Below, piece after piece: positions 48,241 to 59,673 of a stretch of 64,000 nt of DNA (positions are counted from its first letter, which is position 1; every line of letters starts with the position of its first letter). The DNA comes from Monilinia fructicola. Taxonomy: Eukaryota; Ascomycota; Leotiomycetes; Helotiales; Sclerotiniaceae. The stretch covers positions 284,001 to 348,000 of the forward strand of contig VICG01000006.1 of the NCBI GenBank assembly GCA_008692225.1, written 5' to 3'. The notes beneath the pieces are model-generated. The model saw nothing but the letters and a program-made list of their open reading frames with translations, had not been told where the DNA came from and did no database searches. Position numbers and translations under genes: made by a program.

Positions 48241-50700
48241 ATAATCAACATTTTGGTAATTAATTAATTAACTAAGTATATAAATTATAAATGCTATCTG
48301 ATATAAATAATTAATCTATCCATAAAAATAAATAACTGTTTTAGTAAAAATAAAGAATCCCTAAATAACAAATTAATTTTTATTAAATTGTAATAATGTA
48401 ATTAACCTTTAGTTTATAATTTTCTTTTATTTTATGAATGCATACTAATTTCTCTTTTGGTACATAAATAATCTTTTTTTAATATTATTATAGATATTTT
48501 TTACTTATTTTTTCATTCTTTATTAAAATTCTTAAAGTTATTTAAACCTGTATTACTTTTATTTTCATTTATATCTTCCCAAATATCTTCTTTACCGGCT
48601 TTTTCCTTTTTAATAATCTCTTTGCTAAACTTATAATTCTTTACTTTTATTTTTTTAATATTAGTTTTTTTTTATTAATTCTTCCTTATTAACTTATCTT
48701 TTAAACACTATTAATCTAATTATTTTCAATTTTTTATTATAATTGATTATATTATCAATGGGGTATAATCTTCTTAAAGAATTAATCTTATTTGTATGGA
48801 TAATATCTTTTAAAAATGTTTATTATTAAAGCATTTATTACATTTAATTCTATAACCAAACTAAACACCTATCTATAGATTTTTATTAGTAATAATAGTT
48901 TAAATTTTCCCTTTATAGGCAAAATATGATAATTTATTTATTTATTGAATAACATTGGTGATTATATTATATACTATTGGTACAATCTCTTTCTCATTAA
49001 TCAAACAATTATTAATTAATTAGTTTAATTATATTTAATCTAAAACTTTTTATTATAATTCTATAGAACTGCTTTAAACCAATTTGTATAAATATTATTT
49101 TTATTTAATTGTATATTATTATCTTAACAAAATTAAAAGCGTTTGTTATAGAAATTTATAATAAAGCCCAATATTCCTGATTTAATTTTTATAAATATTA
49201 ATACTTTAATATAATAATAATTTAATTTAGATTTAAAATCTATTATAAATAAATATTTACTTATCGTTTTAGTTTTTTTTTTCTTTAAGATTATATAATA
49301 ATCTTTTTTAAATTTACTGTATTTTATTATTATTTTATTAGTTCTTTATTTTAAGAGTTGGGGTTCATTCCTAGGGTTAATTATAGAATTTTAATGATTA
49401 ATAAAGATTTTGGCTAAAATTTTTTTTTAACCCATATTCTTATATATTTGTACTAATTTAAATAAATTATTAATACCCTTTTTTAAATTTATTATATCAA
49501 TTATAATTATTTTTTTTATATTTTGTAGAATATATTTATCAAATTCATTATTTTATATACCTGTATTATTTACTCTTTTCATTTTAATACTATTATTATT
49601 AATTCTTCCTTTATCAAAATCAGATTTTAATGAACTTTTTCCTAAGCCTTTTAATAATATTTTATTTATTTTCTCTTTTAATAATTCTATCATGTAAAAC
49701 TCATTTATTTATTGTTAACATTAATCGTTAGTTTTTTCTATAGTTGATTTTCTTTTTATTTTTCTTTATCTTCTTTTTTTTCGATATTTGATCAAGGAAT
49801 TATTTTGATCTTTTTTTTCATTATTCTTTTTAGATAAACTGCTTTCTTATAAATATTTTCTTATTTATTAATAAATCAAACAATATTAATTTTTATACTC
49901 TTTCCTAATTAATATTAATTTCAATAATAATTAAATTCTATTGGTTCATTTTATAACCTTTTATTATAGCTTTTCTTATCTATCTATTCTCTATATCAAT
50001 TATAAAATATTTTCTTTCTGGTTTGATATACTTCTTTAACCAATTTAATAAAGTCTTATAATCGTTTTTATTATTTATATTCAGATCCTATTTTATTTCT
50101 TTGTTAATATTATTTTAAATATTTATTAAAAGTTAAAGGTATTACAATTTTGATAGTTTATTGTTAATATTAAGTATTATTTCTAAATTATTTGGGTTCG
50201 TTATCATTATTATCTTTTTTGTTAATTAAAGGATAATAATAATAATATAAAAAGTTATTATTATTATAAAATTAAAAAAAAATAGAATTTTAGAAGCTGA
50301 AATTTTACAATTAATTAACAACAATATTAAAGTTTTTATTTAATAAATAAATTAAATTATAATAATAACGCAATTACTTTATTCAATTATTAATTTAAGC
50401 TTATTATTCCTTTTTTTTTATTAAAAATAAAATAGAACCGCAATCTTACTCCGATTAATTAACCATTAGTTTCATAAGGATTTTATTAATGATCTTTATA
50501 GTCTCAGCTTTAAATTATTATTTTTCAGTTTATTAATTTATAATTATTATTTATATTAAACTGTAATTTCATTAATTATAATTTTTAATAAATCCAGGGA
50601 TAATTTTTATTATCTTCTTATATTGCCCCAAAATGGGTTATTAACTAATATTAATACCAAAATCATTTGTTAAAAAAGTTAGTTTTATACTTCTTTAATT
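48241..50700 (-). pseudogene. Possible extra ORF downstream of pol in the retrotransposon, degraded
   Basis: The stretch between the chromodomain and the 3' LTR is about 2.5 kb, far longer than usual. On the minus strand one frame from 49693 stays open for 46 codons and, allowing for one further stop, for about 90 codons, in DNA where a stop is expected roughly every ten codons. The translation is lysine-rich and hydrophilic (MIELLKEKINKILLKG; KRVNNTGI). A second hydrophilic stretch near 48560-48720 reads KEIIKKEKAGKEDIWEDINE. I recognise no domain. It may be an extra non-structural gene or the remains of a nested insertion. Confidence 0.4.
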
Positions 50701-50749
50701 ATATAAATAGCAATTTCTTATTTAAAGAGATTGTTTTTATTTATTCCAA

Positions 50750-51240
50750 TCTAAAGCTTTTTTTGATACTTCCACTGCAAATGGATAAGCCTTATAAAAT
50801 ATTTTGATTATTTTCTATATATTTTCCAAATCTTCTGATTTTTGCCAAGTATTTTCTTTTTTAGAATAGCCTTTTTAGTGTATAAAATACTCAAGTTTTT
50901 TTCAATAATCTTTTATTCTTAAATTAAGTATCTTTTTTATTTTCTATTTTAAGATATTATTATTATAAGCTTTGTTTTTTATTAGTTTTAACCCTAGTAG
51001 TTTTATAATATTATTTAACCTATTCACCCTTAAAACCATCTAATAAAAGCTTAATAAACTAACATAAAAAACATTATAACACTTAAATTTTATTGAAAGT
51101 TTTAATTTATAATTTTATAATCCTACTTGTTTTAATATTTTGAATAATCCTAATTTCTTTAATTCTAATTTAATGTATTTTCTATTAATAAAAAGGTTTT
51201 TATAAGACAGCCAAACTATATCTCCAACATTAAATATTCA
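50750..51240 (-). pseudogene. Integrase C-terminus plus chromodomain remnant
   Basis: The minus strand reads NVGDIVWLSYKNLFI, then KLELKKLGLFKILKQVG, then CYNVFYVSLLSFY, the usual GPY/F-type end of a Gypsy integrase. About 60 codons later come YFIH-KGYSKKENTW and LENI-KIIKIF, a chromodomain in which the tryptophans of WKGY and the following helix have become stops by G-to-A change. The chromodomain places the element among chromoviruses, which target chromatin marks on insertion. Confidence 0.85.
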
Positions 51241-51399
51241 GGATTTATATTTCTAATTGTAGTATTTTGCTTAAATATTTTGATAATATATCAAATCATT
51301 TAATAAATTAGTATATAAAACTTTAAAACGTTTTATTAATTATATAATATTTTCTAATTTATACTATATATTCATTTTAATGTATAATGGTAATATAGT

Positions 51400-52300
51400 T
51401 TTTTCATTTACTTTAAAAACGAGGATAGCTTTGTAATACTTAATAATATCGAGTTATATACAAATTCGATAAGGTATAATAAATTCAATCAATTATTTTG
51501 TTTATAATTTATAAATATCCTTAAAAAAACTTTTAATAATTAATTTAGTTTTTTAATTGATCTATTAGTTTATAAATAAAAAACGGTTGATATTTTTCTA
51601 TAGATTTTCAAATAAACTATAAATGTTTCTTAAAATACATTAATAAATAAACTAGCTTTATTTATAATAATTGAGTCTGGTATTTTATATTTTATAAATA
51701 TTTCTTTTTAGGAATAAATAAGCGAATTATATGCTGATTATATCTTTATAACATAATATAAACCTCCCTTTTTTTATCATTCTATATAGGTTATCACTAA
51801 AATTGAATTATATACAAAGTAAAACGATTTGTTTTTTCTATTGATTTTACTACTAAAATTTGTTTTTGATTGTAATATAAAAAGGTCTATTATTAAATTA
51901 AACGTTATATCTCTTTATGATTTATTTAGAATTGGTATTAATAATAATTTATTAAACTTTTTTCTTTTAAAAGCTTTTATAATATTAGCAAGTTAAATAG
52001 GATTTTATATAATTTTTAATATCTATATTTATTCCCTTCTAGTATAAGACTTTTTTTATAAATTCTATGGTTATTATTTATCCAAAATATTTGGTTATTA
52101 GAGAATTATAGAATTTTTGTAATAGTAGCTTCTGCAAATTTTTGTTTAATAGTATATATAATTATATACTATTATAATATTATAATCTATTATATATTAT
52201 ACACTCTAACTTTTCCAGATCTAAATATTTGTTTTAAATCTTTTTTATTTTAAATATTAATCCTTTCTAATACTATAAAGCTTTCTTAATATTTTTAAAG
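51400..52300 (-). pseudogene. Integrase catalytic core remnant
   Basis: The minus strand near 51.4-51.7 kb shows LFINVF, YLKIYRKISTVFYL-TNRSIK and LLYLIEFVYNS, matching the second half of a Gypsy integrase core in which PQTDGQTER has become TNRSIK-like. Several stops correspond to altered tryptophan or glutamine codons. The upstream limit is approximate. Confidence 0.75.
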
Positions 52301-52539
52301 GTATATAAATCATTTTATATAATTAATAATACTTTTAGGTAACTTAAATTATATTAGATTCTATTCATTTCTTTTAACTTATTTAATAAATATCTTCTAT
52401 TTTCTTTAAATAATTTTAATATTATTATTATAATTTTGTATAATATATCTTTATAATCTTCTATTAATAAAAATGATTTTAATATTTAATCTTATAATTT
52501 TAATAATAATACCAATATAATATCCTTATATTGATAATT

Positions 52540-53050
52540 AGTTCTTTAGAATGGTTCATTTATCGGATTTCTTTTATTTAGCTTATAAATAATTATAAAA
52601 TCAATTATTACTAGTATTATTACTTATTTTGTTTATTTTTTGGTTAGTAATTAAGAAATAATAAAATATTTCAGATTATTATAATTGAAAATGATTATAA
52701 CTTAATGTTAAATATCTTCTAGAAAATATTTCTAATATTTAATTAAATCTATTATTAATAGCTAATAATTCTTGATTGAATATGTAGTGTAATTTACTTC
52801 TGCTAATATTAGTTTTCTTAAATAAAATGTAATTAATCGGATATTTATGTATATTATTTTATTATTACAATAATATACTACAAATCGCCTTGATTAAAAT
52901 GTTTGTTTTTAGGAAATATAATAATGTTAATAAAAAATGGCTTAATAATAATGCTTTTATAAATACTTTTTTCAATTTATTAAAAGTTAATTTGCATTCT
53001 TTATATTCAATAGAATTTTATTCCTCTTTTTGTTTGTTGTATTATTAATA
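52540..53050 (-). pseudogene. RNase H remnant
   Basis: The minus strand reads KECKLTFNKLKKVFIKALLL, then IKAICSILLQ, KYPINYI, and SKLHYIFNQELLAINNRFN, the conserved spacing of the Ty3/Gypsy RNase H domain. It lies directly after the reverse transcriptase, as expected. Confidence 0.75.
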
Positions 53051-53720
53051 ATACTATAACGTTATACCCTTTTATAAATCTTCAATAAAAATTGTAAAAT
53101 CCTAAGAATAATAGTATCTTTTTTTATACTCTTTAATAAAGACCATTTTGTTTATTAAATCCACTTTAATCAAGTTTATAGCAACATTTTGATCGAAAAT
53201 CATATAATCTAGAAATTCTATTTTGATAACTTTGAAAAAGCATTTTCCCAATTTATAAAATAGTTTTCATTTTAATAGTTTTTTTAATACTTATTTGATA
53301 TAATCCTTGTGTTTTGTTAGGTTTATAAAGTATACTAGGATATTATCCAAATATATAATTATTATTTTATTTATAAATTTTTTAAAATATTTATTTATGT
53401 ATACTTGAAATATGGCTGGGGTATTATATAAACCGAAAGGTATTATTAAATATTCAAATAATCCAAAATAGTTTTTAAACATTATTATTTATTTTTATTC
53501 TTTAAATAATATATATTAAATTGTATACATTTTGTAGATTAAACTTAATAAAAATTTTTTGCTTTTTCTAATCTATTAAAGATTTCCAAAATTAATAGAA
53601 TTAAGTATTTGTTTAAAACAATAATTTTATTCAATCCTCTATAGTTCATATATAATCTTAATTCTAATAATCCTTTTTTGATAACAAACAAGATTAACAT
53701 TTTTGTTTTGGACTTAAATA
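53050..53720 (-). pseudogene. Reverse transcriptase remnant
   Basis: The 63-codon open stretch 53482-53291 reads FGLFEYLIIPFGLYNTPAIF, then YLDNILVYF, in which the catalytic DD has become DN, the change expected from C/G deamination. Upstream remnants include YRGLNKI and EIFNRLEKAK; downstream remnants include KLGKCFFKVIKIEFLDYMI. The enzyme cannot be active. Confidence 0.88.
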
Positions 53721-56555
53721 GTTGTATAAATTTGATTAATATTATTTTATTAATATATTCTTTAAGAATCTGAAATTTATACTTTATTAAATTATATATT
53801 AAACCAAATAATAGTATAATTTTTTTTATAATATAATTTTATAATTAATATTAGATTTATATAAAGGAAGTTTTTTTGCATTTTTTGCATTGAAGATTAA
53901 GGAATATTTTGTATACCATAATGAAATCCACCCTAATAATGCTTTAATAATATCCTTATTTAAATCCTCGGTTTAGGGTTAAGAAAATAATTGCTATATC
54001 TATTAAAACATTATTTTTAGCTAATTTTGCTTTTTTTTCTATATTCCATATTAAATTTAAAAAAGTTATTATATTTATAATAATTTGCAATCTAATAATT
54101 TTTTCATTATTCGTTAATTCTTTTATTCTCCAGTCTATTTTGGAATTATATTGGCATAATTATAGTAATCCTAGTATAATCTTATCTACTTTTAAATTCA
54201 TCTTTCTGAATCTAAATAATTCTAGTTTTTTTATTAATAAATAATTAATATATTTTTTTAACAATTAATAAAAATATAAATTAAAAAATAGTTTTATTAA
54301 TATCCCAGATTATAAAGTAATAAATATTCAGTTATTTATATTTTATCTACTTTAATATTTTAAAATTAATAAAATTTAAGATCACTCCAAAATCTATAAT
54401 AGCTTTAAACTTTATTAATAATCCTATAATATTATTATAAATAATAATAATTATTTGGAAAATTAAGCTTATATCTGTGATTTATAAATAATTATATATG
54501 AATTTTTTTAATTTATATTTTATATATAATAAAGCCAAAGTGATATTTTGTTTTAATAGTAGTGTTATTATTAATAGTATATATTTTACTTTTGCTATTA
54601 TTTGTTTTTTATTGTTAATTTCGTTCTCTAGAAAAGTTACTATAATCTTGCTTTAATCTTTTATTAAATCCGCTTTAATATTATAAAAACTTCTTCTCCT
54701 TATTTTTATTGCTTTTATTGATAAGGAAAAACAATATTTTTTGATTCTTTTGGTTTCTTAATATAATTAAAGACCTAATATAATTTATACTATTATAATG
54801 GAAATATTTTCCATTTGCTTTAACTTTTTTCCTTGCTTTTTGAAATATTTTCAAAATATTTTGTTCTTTTTTCTCTTAAGTTTTAGTTTTTATTTAATAT
54901 ATATAAACTATTATTTACTATATTAAAATTATTTAATAAAAAGCTTTATTGGAATCTTTTATTAAAAATTATTTATTTTAAGAACAATTTTGCTTCTATT
55001 CTAATAAAGTTTTTTGCATTCTAAACAACTATTTTAAATCCTTTATAAATTGTTGGTAGGTTTTTATTTAGATTGTAATATATTTTTTTGAAAAATATTT
55101 TGATTTAACTTTTATCTTATAGTTTACAATTATTGTTTTTTTTTTATAATATTAAATTATATTTTATAATAAGTTTTCAAAATAATTTATTTATTTTTAA
55201 ACTAATTATTTATCCCTTTATTTAATATTAACCATCTTTTAAGTTTACTTTTTAAACTAGTATCTTTTAATTTATATTTAATAAATAACTATTCCTTTAA
55301 AAAAATTTAATTATAAAATTTCGCTGTTTTGGTTATATTATTGTTTAAATAAGTTATTTAGATACATTTTTTAATTAATTCTATTAAATAGTTTTTAATA
55401 ATTATTGCTTAAACTATTTTATTATAAATATCTTTTTAATATAAAATAATTATTTACTTTTATAATCTATATTTTAATATTATTATTATTTTTTTCTGAA
55501 ATTGTATAAAGTAAAGATTTTTAATTAAAATAAATTCCTTAATTAAATAAATGATTTTATTTCTTTTATATATTCAAATTTTCTTTTATTATTAATTGTT
55601 TTAATACTTTGGGTAATGGTTTTATTAAACATAATTCCATTAAAGCGTTTATAATTTAATATTATTATAGTTTTATATTAATATAATTTCTTTTTTTTAA
55701 TAAAAAGCGATTATTATTATTAAAGAAAATTGTTATTTGTTTTTTTATTATTAATAATCTTTTTTCTTAATTATATTCTTATTTTTTTAAAGCTTTGATT
55801 TTATAATATTAAATAATAATAATGATTTGGAATTTTCGAGATATATTAAATATTAAGAATAACCCTATTATGTTATTTTTTGTTAGTAGTATAATCTTAA
55901 TTTCTATATGTGTTAATTATTTTATTATTTATAACTTGCTTGGAATTATTATTGTTATTTAAATTTTTTATATTAATTAAATTGATGTTGATTATGTATC
56001 TTTTTTGATTTTCTTAATTGTAACCGAAATCGGATTTTGGTTGTATTTGCAAAATTTGTTGGTTATAGATAATAAATGGTTTTGGTTCTTTAATTAATTT
56101 TTCGTTATTATTTGTTAATTAAACTTGCATAATTTGTTTATTGTTAATTTAAAATAAAATTAATTTTTCGGTTATTTAATTATCTATTTTCTTTTATATA
56201 CCCTTTCTTTTTATAAGGTTTTCTTTTATTTATTCAAATTTATTGTTTCCTTTTAAGGTTTTTTAGCAAATTTGGATTCTAAGTATCATATAATTTAGAA
56301 ATTGTTATTTTAAGGTTATTTTAATTAATTTAATAAATCAATTTAGCTTTTCAGTTTACAAATTAATATTGTAAAGATTGATTATATATAATATCTTTAA
56401 AGAATATTATATTAGGTTTATTTTTGTAAGATTGTAATCTCTCCCCAATATATTAAGGATAATGTTCAAGAAATTTAGTAATAGATTTTAAAATATTGAT
56501 TATTAATATTCAATTCTCTCTTAACAAACCTAATGTTTTGTAAAATAGAATTCAA

Positions 56556-56708
56556 TATTATGTAATAAAACAGAAACTGAGGGTTAAAAGAGGAACAGTA
56601 ATATAATAGAATTTTATAAAGGGGAAAAAAAATGAGATCCGAAGGATTCCGTTCCTTTATAGGACTAGCGTGGCACGTGATGCTTGGCATCACGTGCTGA
56701 TCTTGACA
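56556..56708 (-). repeat. Right LTR (5' LTR of the element)
   Basis: 153 bp, beginning TATTATGTAATAAAACAG on the plus strand and ending TTGACA, so the minus-strand start is TGTCAAGATC. It carries a perfect 11-bp-arm hairpin around TTG (56673-56697) with CACGTG in both arms. Other positions are more mutated than in the left LTR, so each copy retains ancestral bases that the other has lost. Confidence 0.92.
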
Positions 56709-57020
56709 TTTTTCGTTTTGATTTAGATTAAAAAATACTTTTAGTTATTAAACGTTTAATGCTAATTATTTTTTTAATTTATAACTAGGATTTTTTATAA
56801 TTATATATTTAAAACATTTTAAAGCAACGGAAAATACTCTAATTTTGTTTATACATATTTATATTGGTTATTTTTATCTCTAAAAAAGATTATCATTCAA
56901 ATTTAAAGAAAAAATGTTAAAGAATAGATTTATAATGGAATTTTAAAATATATATATCGAAAAATGAGTGGTTAGCGAATCTTGCTTAAGGTGTGCGATA
57001 AACTATAACCGCAACTCTTA

Positions 57021-57270
57021 CTTAGTATTGTTTTGGGTTTATACTAGGATAAGAATTAACTAAAAACGAAATGTATTTTAAAAAATTATAATAAATCAAC
57101 GAATCTATTAAAAGCTATAAATAATATTTTATAGTCTTACTAAATTAAAAAATAAATGTTTAGTATATTGAAATTCTTAAAAATCGATGTTTTGTAATAT
57201 ATACATAAAAATCTATAGATATATTATTTTATAAATTTTTACTCTAGCATAGACCCAAAACAACACCAAG
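57021..57270. mobile_element. MITE, 250 bp, TA target duplication (Tc1/mariner-like)
   Basis: Terminal inverted repeats of about 37 bp start CTTAGTATTGTTTTGGG on the left and, on the reverse strand of the right end, CTTGGTGTTGTTTTGGG. They differ at about seven positions, all transitions. The element is flanked by TA at 57019-57020 and 57271-57272. The 250-bp length and AT-rich interior leave no room for a transposase. It straddles the right edge of the isochore, with its right repeat least mutated. The superfamily call rests on the TA duplication only. Confidence 0.8.
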
Positions 57271-57272
57271 TA

Positions 57273-58040
57273 GCATGCCATATTATATACCATACAATCA
57301 ATCAAACAAAGAAAGGAAAAAGTAAGAGTAGATTCGCCTTTGGAAAGTTGAAACGCTGGGTTTGCATGCTAGTGCGTGGGTTGTTGATCGTAATTTTAGT
57401 TAGGGGGAGGGGAGAAGTGACTCGTGAGGAAGAGGTGACTCGTGACTCGTGAGTGAGGTTTAGGGGCTGTGTGTGGATTGTGGGTTGTGGGTTTGTTTGC
57501 ATTAGGGAACTGGTGTAGGATGATGGATGGCATGGTACTGGAGATACGAAGTCGGAAGTAGAATCAAGAGCCAGTTGGAGTCGGCGTCGGCGTCGGAGTC
57601 GGAGTCGAGGTATAACCTTGTTTACGACCTAGGGATGTATGGAGAATGATTTGTAAATGTGTTGATGGCTAGGTATATACAGACAGTACTGGCATGGACA
57701 TACTTTTATGGGTATAAATAGGGATGGACAAGAGGTGATGCAAAAGGGAAGTTCGAGAAGTTCGCGCTCGAGAGTTGCCATGGGGTCTCTCGTATTGTAC
57801 CCGCTCTCTCGGTTGGACGATGTAATGGGTGGGTAGGTTGGTAGGTCGGATGTTATGAGTCCTTTGTATATTTATATATCTGTTTTTGCTTTTGTTTCTA
57901 GTTGATAACTCAACTTATAAATCGACTTCACTTCTCGTTGTGTTACTCTCTTTATTTTTGTTCGTTTGTTCGTTCGTTGAGTTGGAAGTATCTAGGTTTC
58001 TTAATTGTTCATTCATTTGATCGCTCATCATTATCTCACA
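57273..58040. other. Intergenic, upstream of the aspartic protease
   Basis: Normal-composition DNA resumes here. It contains a GTGACTCGTGA tandem near 57417-57450, a GTCGG(A/C) hexamer run at 57577-57606 and the presumed promoter of the protease gene. Confidence 0.5.
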
Positions 58041-59369
58041 ATGAGATACACAACCTCAGTCGCCAGCCTCCTGGCTCTAAATAATCTAGTACCAGTAGAT
58101 GCATCCGATGTCATCTCCATGCCCATTCGGTATCTTTATGGAGAACTGAATAAAATCACCACGTCGGTCATGGTCGGATGGTCGGACAGGGTAATGAGGA
58201 GATTGGTCAGAGTATTGAGGTTGTGGTTGATTATGGGAGTTCGGACTTTTGGGTACGTGATTTGTGGTTGTATTTTTGCCTTTCGTATCAACACATCCCG
58301 CAACCTACATCCATGATACGAAATGCCGAAGCAACACACGCTAACCTCCCCAGGTCTTCGGCCCCAACGCCACCGTGAACTATGGTTCCCAATTCCTCGG
58401 GTTCTCCGGGGCGTGCAACACGACCCCAGACATCTACTACCACCCGGACAACGCCAGCATCTCCAACTTCACCGGCTCCTACTCCTATGGCGGGAACTCC
58501 AAGATCCTCCAAGCCAACCAGGTCGTCAACGACACGCTCTTCTTCCCCTCGTACCTCCCCGGCGCCCCCATCCCCAACATCCAAGTCGCGCTCGTCAACT
58601 ACGGCGAAGTGCGCCAGTACGTCCCCGACGGCACGCCCTGCCCCGCCATCTCCTACGACCTCGGCATCATGGGCCTCGCCCCCTCCGACGTGAGCGACAC
58701 CACAGGCCCCAACCTCAAAGCCAACCTCCTCGCGCAAAACCGCATCACCAAACCCCAAGCCTCCATGTTCTTCAGCCCCCCCGCCGCCAACGCCCCCATC
58801 ACCTCCAACCGCACCGGCACCCTGCTCCTCGGCGCCCTCCCCCCCGCCGACTCCTACACCGGGGACCTCGTCCCCGTGCCCCTCGTCATCATCTCCGAGG
58901 GCGTCACCGGCTACTACATCGCGCAGCCCGCCGTCTCCCACGCCAATGCCAGCATCCCGTCCGACGCGCCCCCCACCACCTGTTTGATCGACTCGGGATC
59001 CCTGGCCGTCACCCTCCCCTTCGGCCAGAACAGCACCGACTTCCTCGCCCGCACCGGCCTCCAGGATGACGACTACGACATCGTGTATCCCAGCGACTGT
59101 GAGGATATCCCCGCCGACCTGACCTTGGATTTCGAGATTGCGAGCGCGGCCAACGGGACCGAGCCGAAATCAGTCAAGGTCAAGGTCCCCTACCGTGACT
59201 TGGCCCGCGGGTCCGAAGGCCCCGGGGGCGTCATGCCCGTGGGCAAATGCGTCTTGAGTCTTTCGTTGGGGGATAGTTGTGTGTTTTTGGGGCGCCGTGG
59301 TTCTTGGGCACGAGTTTGGGGGTTGACGATGGGGAGGGAGTGGTTTGGATTGCGCAGGGGAAGTTGTGA
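58041..59369 (+). CDS. Secreted pepsin-like aspartic protease (three single-base indels)
   Basis: Exon 1 is 58041-58252 and exon 2 58354-59369, with a 101-nt intron (GTACGT...GCTAACC...CAG). The N-terminus MRYTTSVASLLALNNLVPVD is a signal peptide. The first catalytic motif region reads EVVVDYGSSDFWV and the second TTCLIDSGSLAVTLP. The family spacing continues with FGPNATVNYGSQFLGFSGAC, YDLGIMGLAPSD, TGTLLLGALPPADSYTGDLV and the C-terminal VVWIAQGKL. The first motif is DYG rather than DTG; this may be real or a base error. Frame breaks lie near 58173-58180 (one base missing, inside a doubled ATGGTCGG) and in G runs at 59289-59292 and 59318-59322 (one extra each). Undoing them gives exactly 409 codons. 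Exon 2 is very GC-rich with C-ending codons, in sharp contrast to the AT block 1 kb away. Likely extracellular. Confidence 0.85.
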
Positions 59370-59673
59370 TGTGAGGTGATGGAGTGAGGTGATAAGGTTT
59401 GTGTTTTGTTGTTGAGGGGTGGGTGGCTGGTTGGTTGGTTGGAGAGACGAATGTACATAGGGGGGTGAAGGAAAGCCTTGCTCATATAGATGTAAATAAA
59501 GAATTGTTAAAAATCGACTATGGATCGAGGAACCGTGAAGACTACTTGTAAATATGCAGAGCATTTCTTATTTGTCACATCGTATACCGTATACTGTATA
59601 CTTCATATTCTATCCTCAAGAAGTCGTCTAAAATATACACGTGCAACATGAAATACTCATACAAAGTCACCCC
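59370..59673. other. Convergent 3' region, protease/MRP51
   Basis: About 300 bp between the stop codons of two convergent genes. It includes a GTAT-rich stretch (59582-59605). It must hold both terminators. Confidence 0.5.

Larger units (their letters stand above)
48074..56708 (-). mobile_element. Ty3/Gypsy chromovirus LTR retrotransposon, RIP-degraded, full length
   Basis: The element is 8.6 kb, bounded by two 153-bp LTRs with TG...CA-type ends and a polypurine tract inside the left LTR, so it is read leftward. Remnants of pol lie in the order expected on the minus strand: reverse transcriptase (~53.0-53.7 kb), RNase H (~52.5-53.05 kb), integrase (~51.2-52.3 kb) and a chromodomain (~50.75-50.95 kb). 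Every domain is broken by in-frame stops that come from G-to-A and C-to-T changes. Gag and protease should lie at about 54-56.5 kb but were not resolved. An additional 2.5 kb of possibly coding sequence lies between the chromodomain and the left LTR. The flanking T-runs (TTTT on both sides) are compatible with a target duplication but not diagnostic. Confidence 0.92.
45985..57250. other. AT-rich, RIP-degraded isochore
   Basis: Base composition changes abruptly near 45985 and again near 57250. Within the block G and C are rare and stop codons are dense in all frames. The few GC-richer islands are transposon termini (solo LTR, LTR fragment, two LTRs and the outer MITE repeat). The pattern of paired transitions between repeat copies indicates repeat-induced point mutation. 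No intact gene was seen. Parts outside the listed elements (45985-47190, 47354-47537, 47581-48073 and 56709-57020) look like further degraded repeats that I could not classify. Confidence 0.92.

Noticed and set aside
53291..53482. 63-codon reverse transcriptase frame as a separate intact gene
   Set aside because: It is the least damaged part of a stop-riddled Gypsy pol with a DN change at the catalytic site.
45985..57250. Centromere or mitochondrial insertion as explanation of the AT block
   Set aside because: LTR pairs, pol remnants and pure transition differences explain it as RIP-degraded transposons; no mitochondrial genes were seen.
58288..58941. Glycine-rich and arginine/proline-rich frames antisense or shifted to the protease
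   Set aside because: Shadows of a GC-rich exon; the protease frame carries the conserved motifs.
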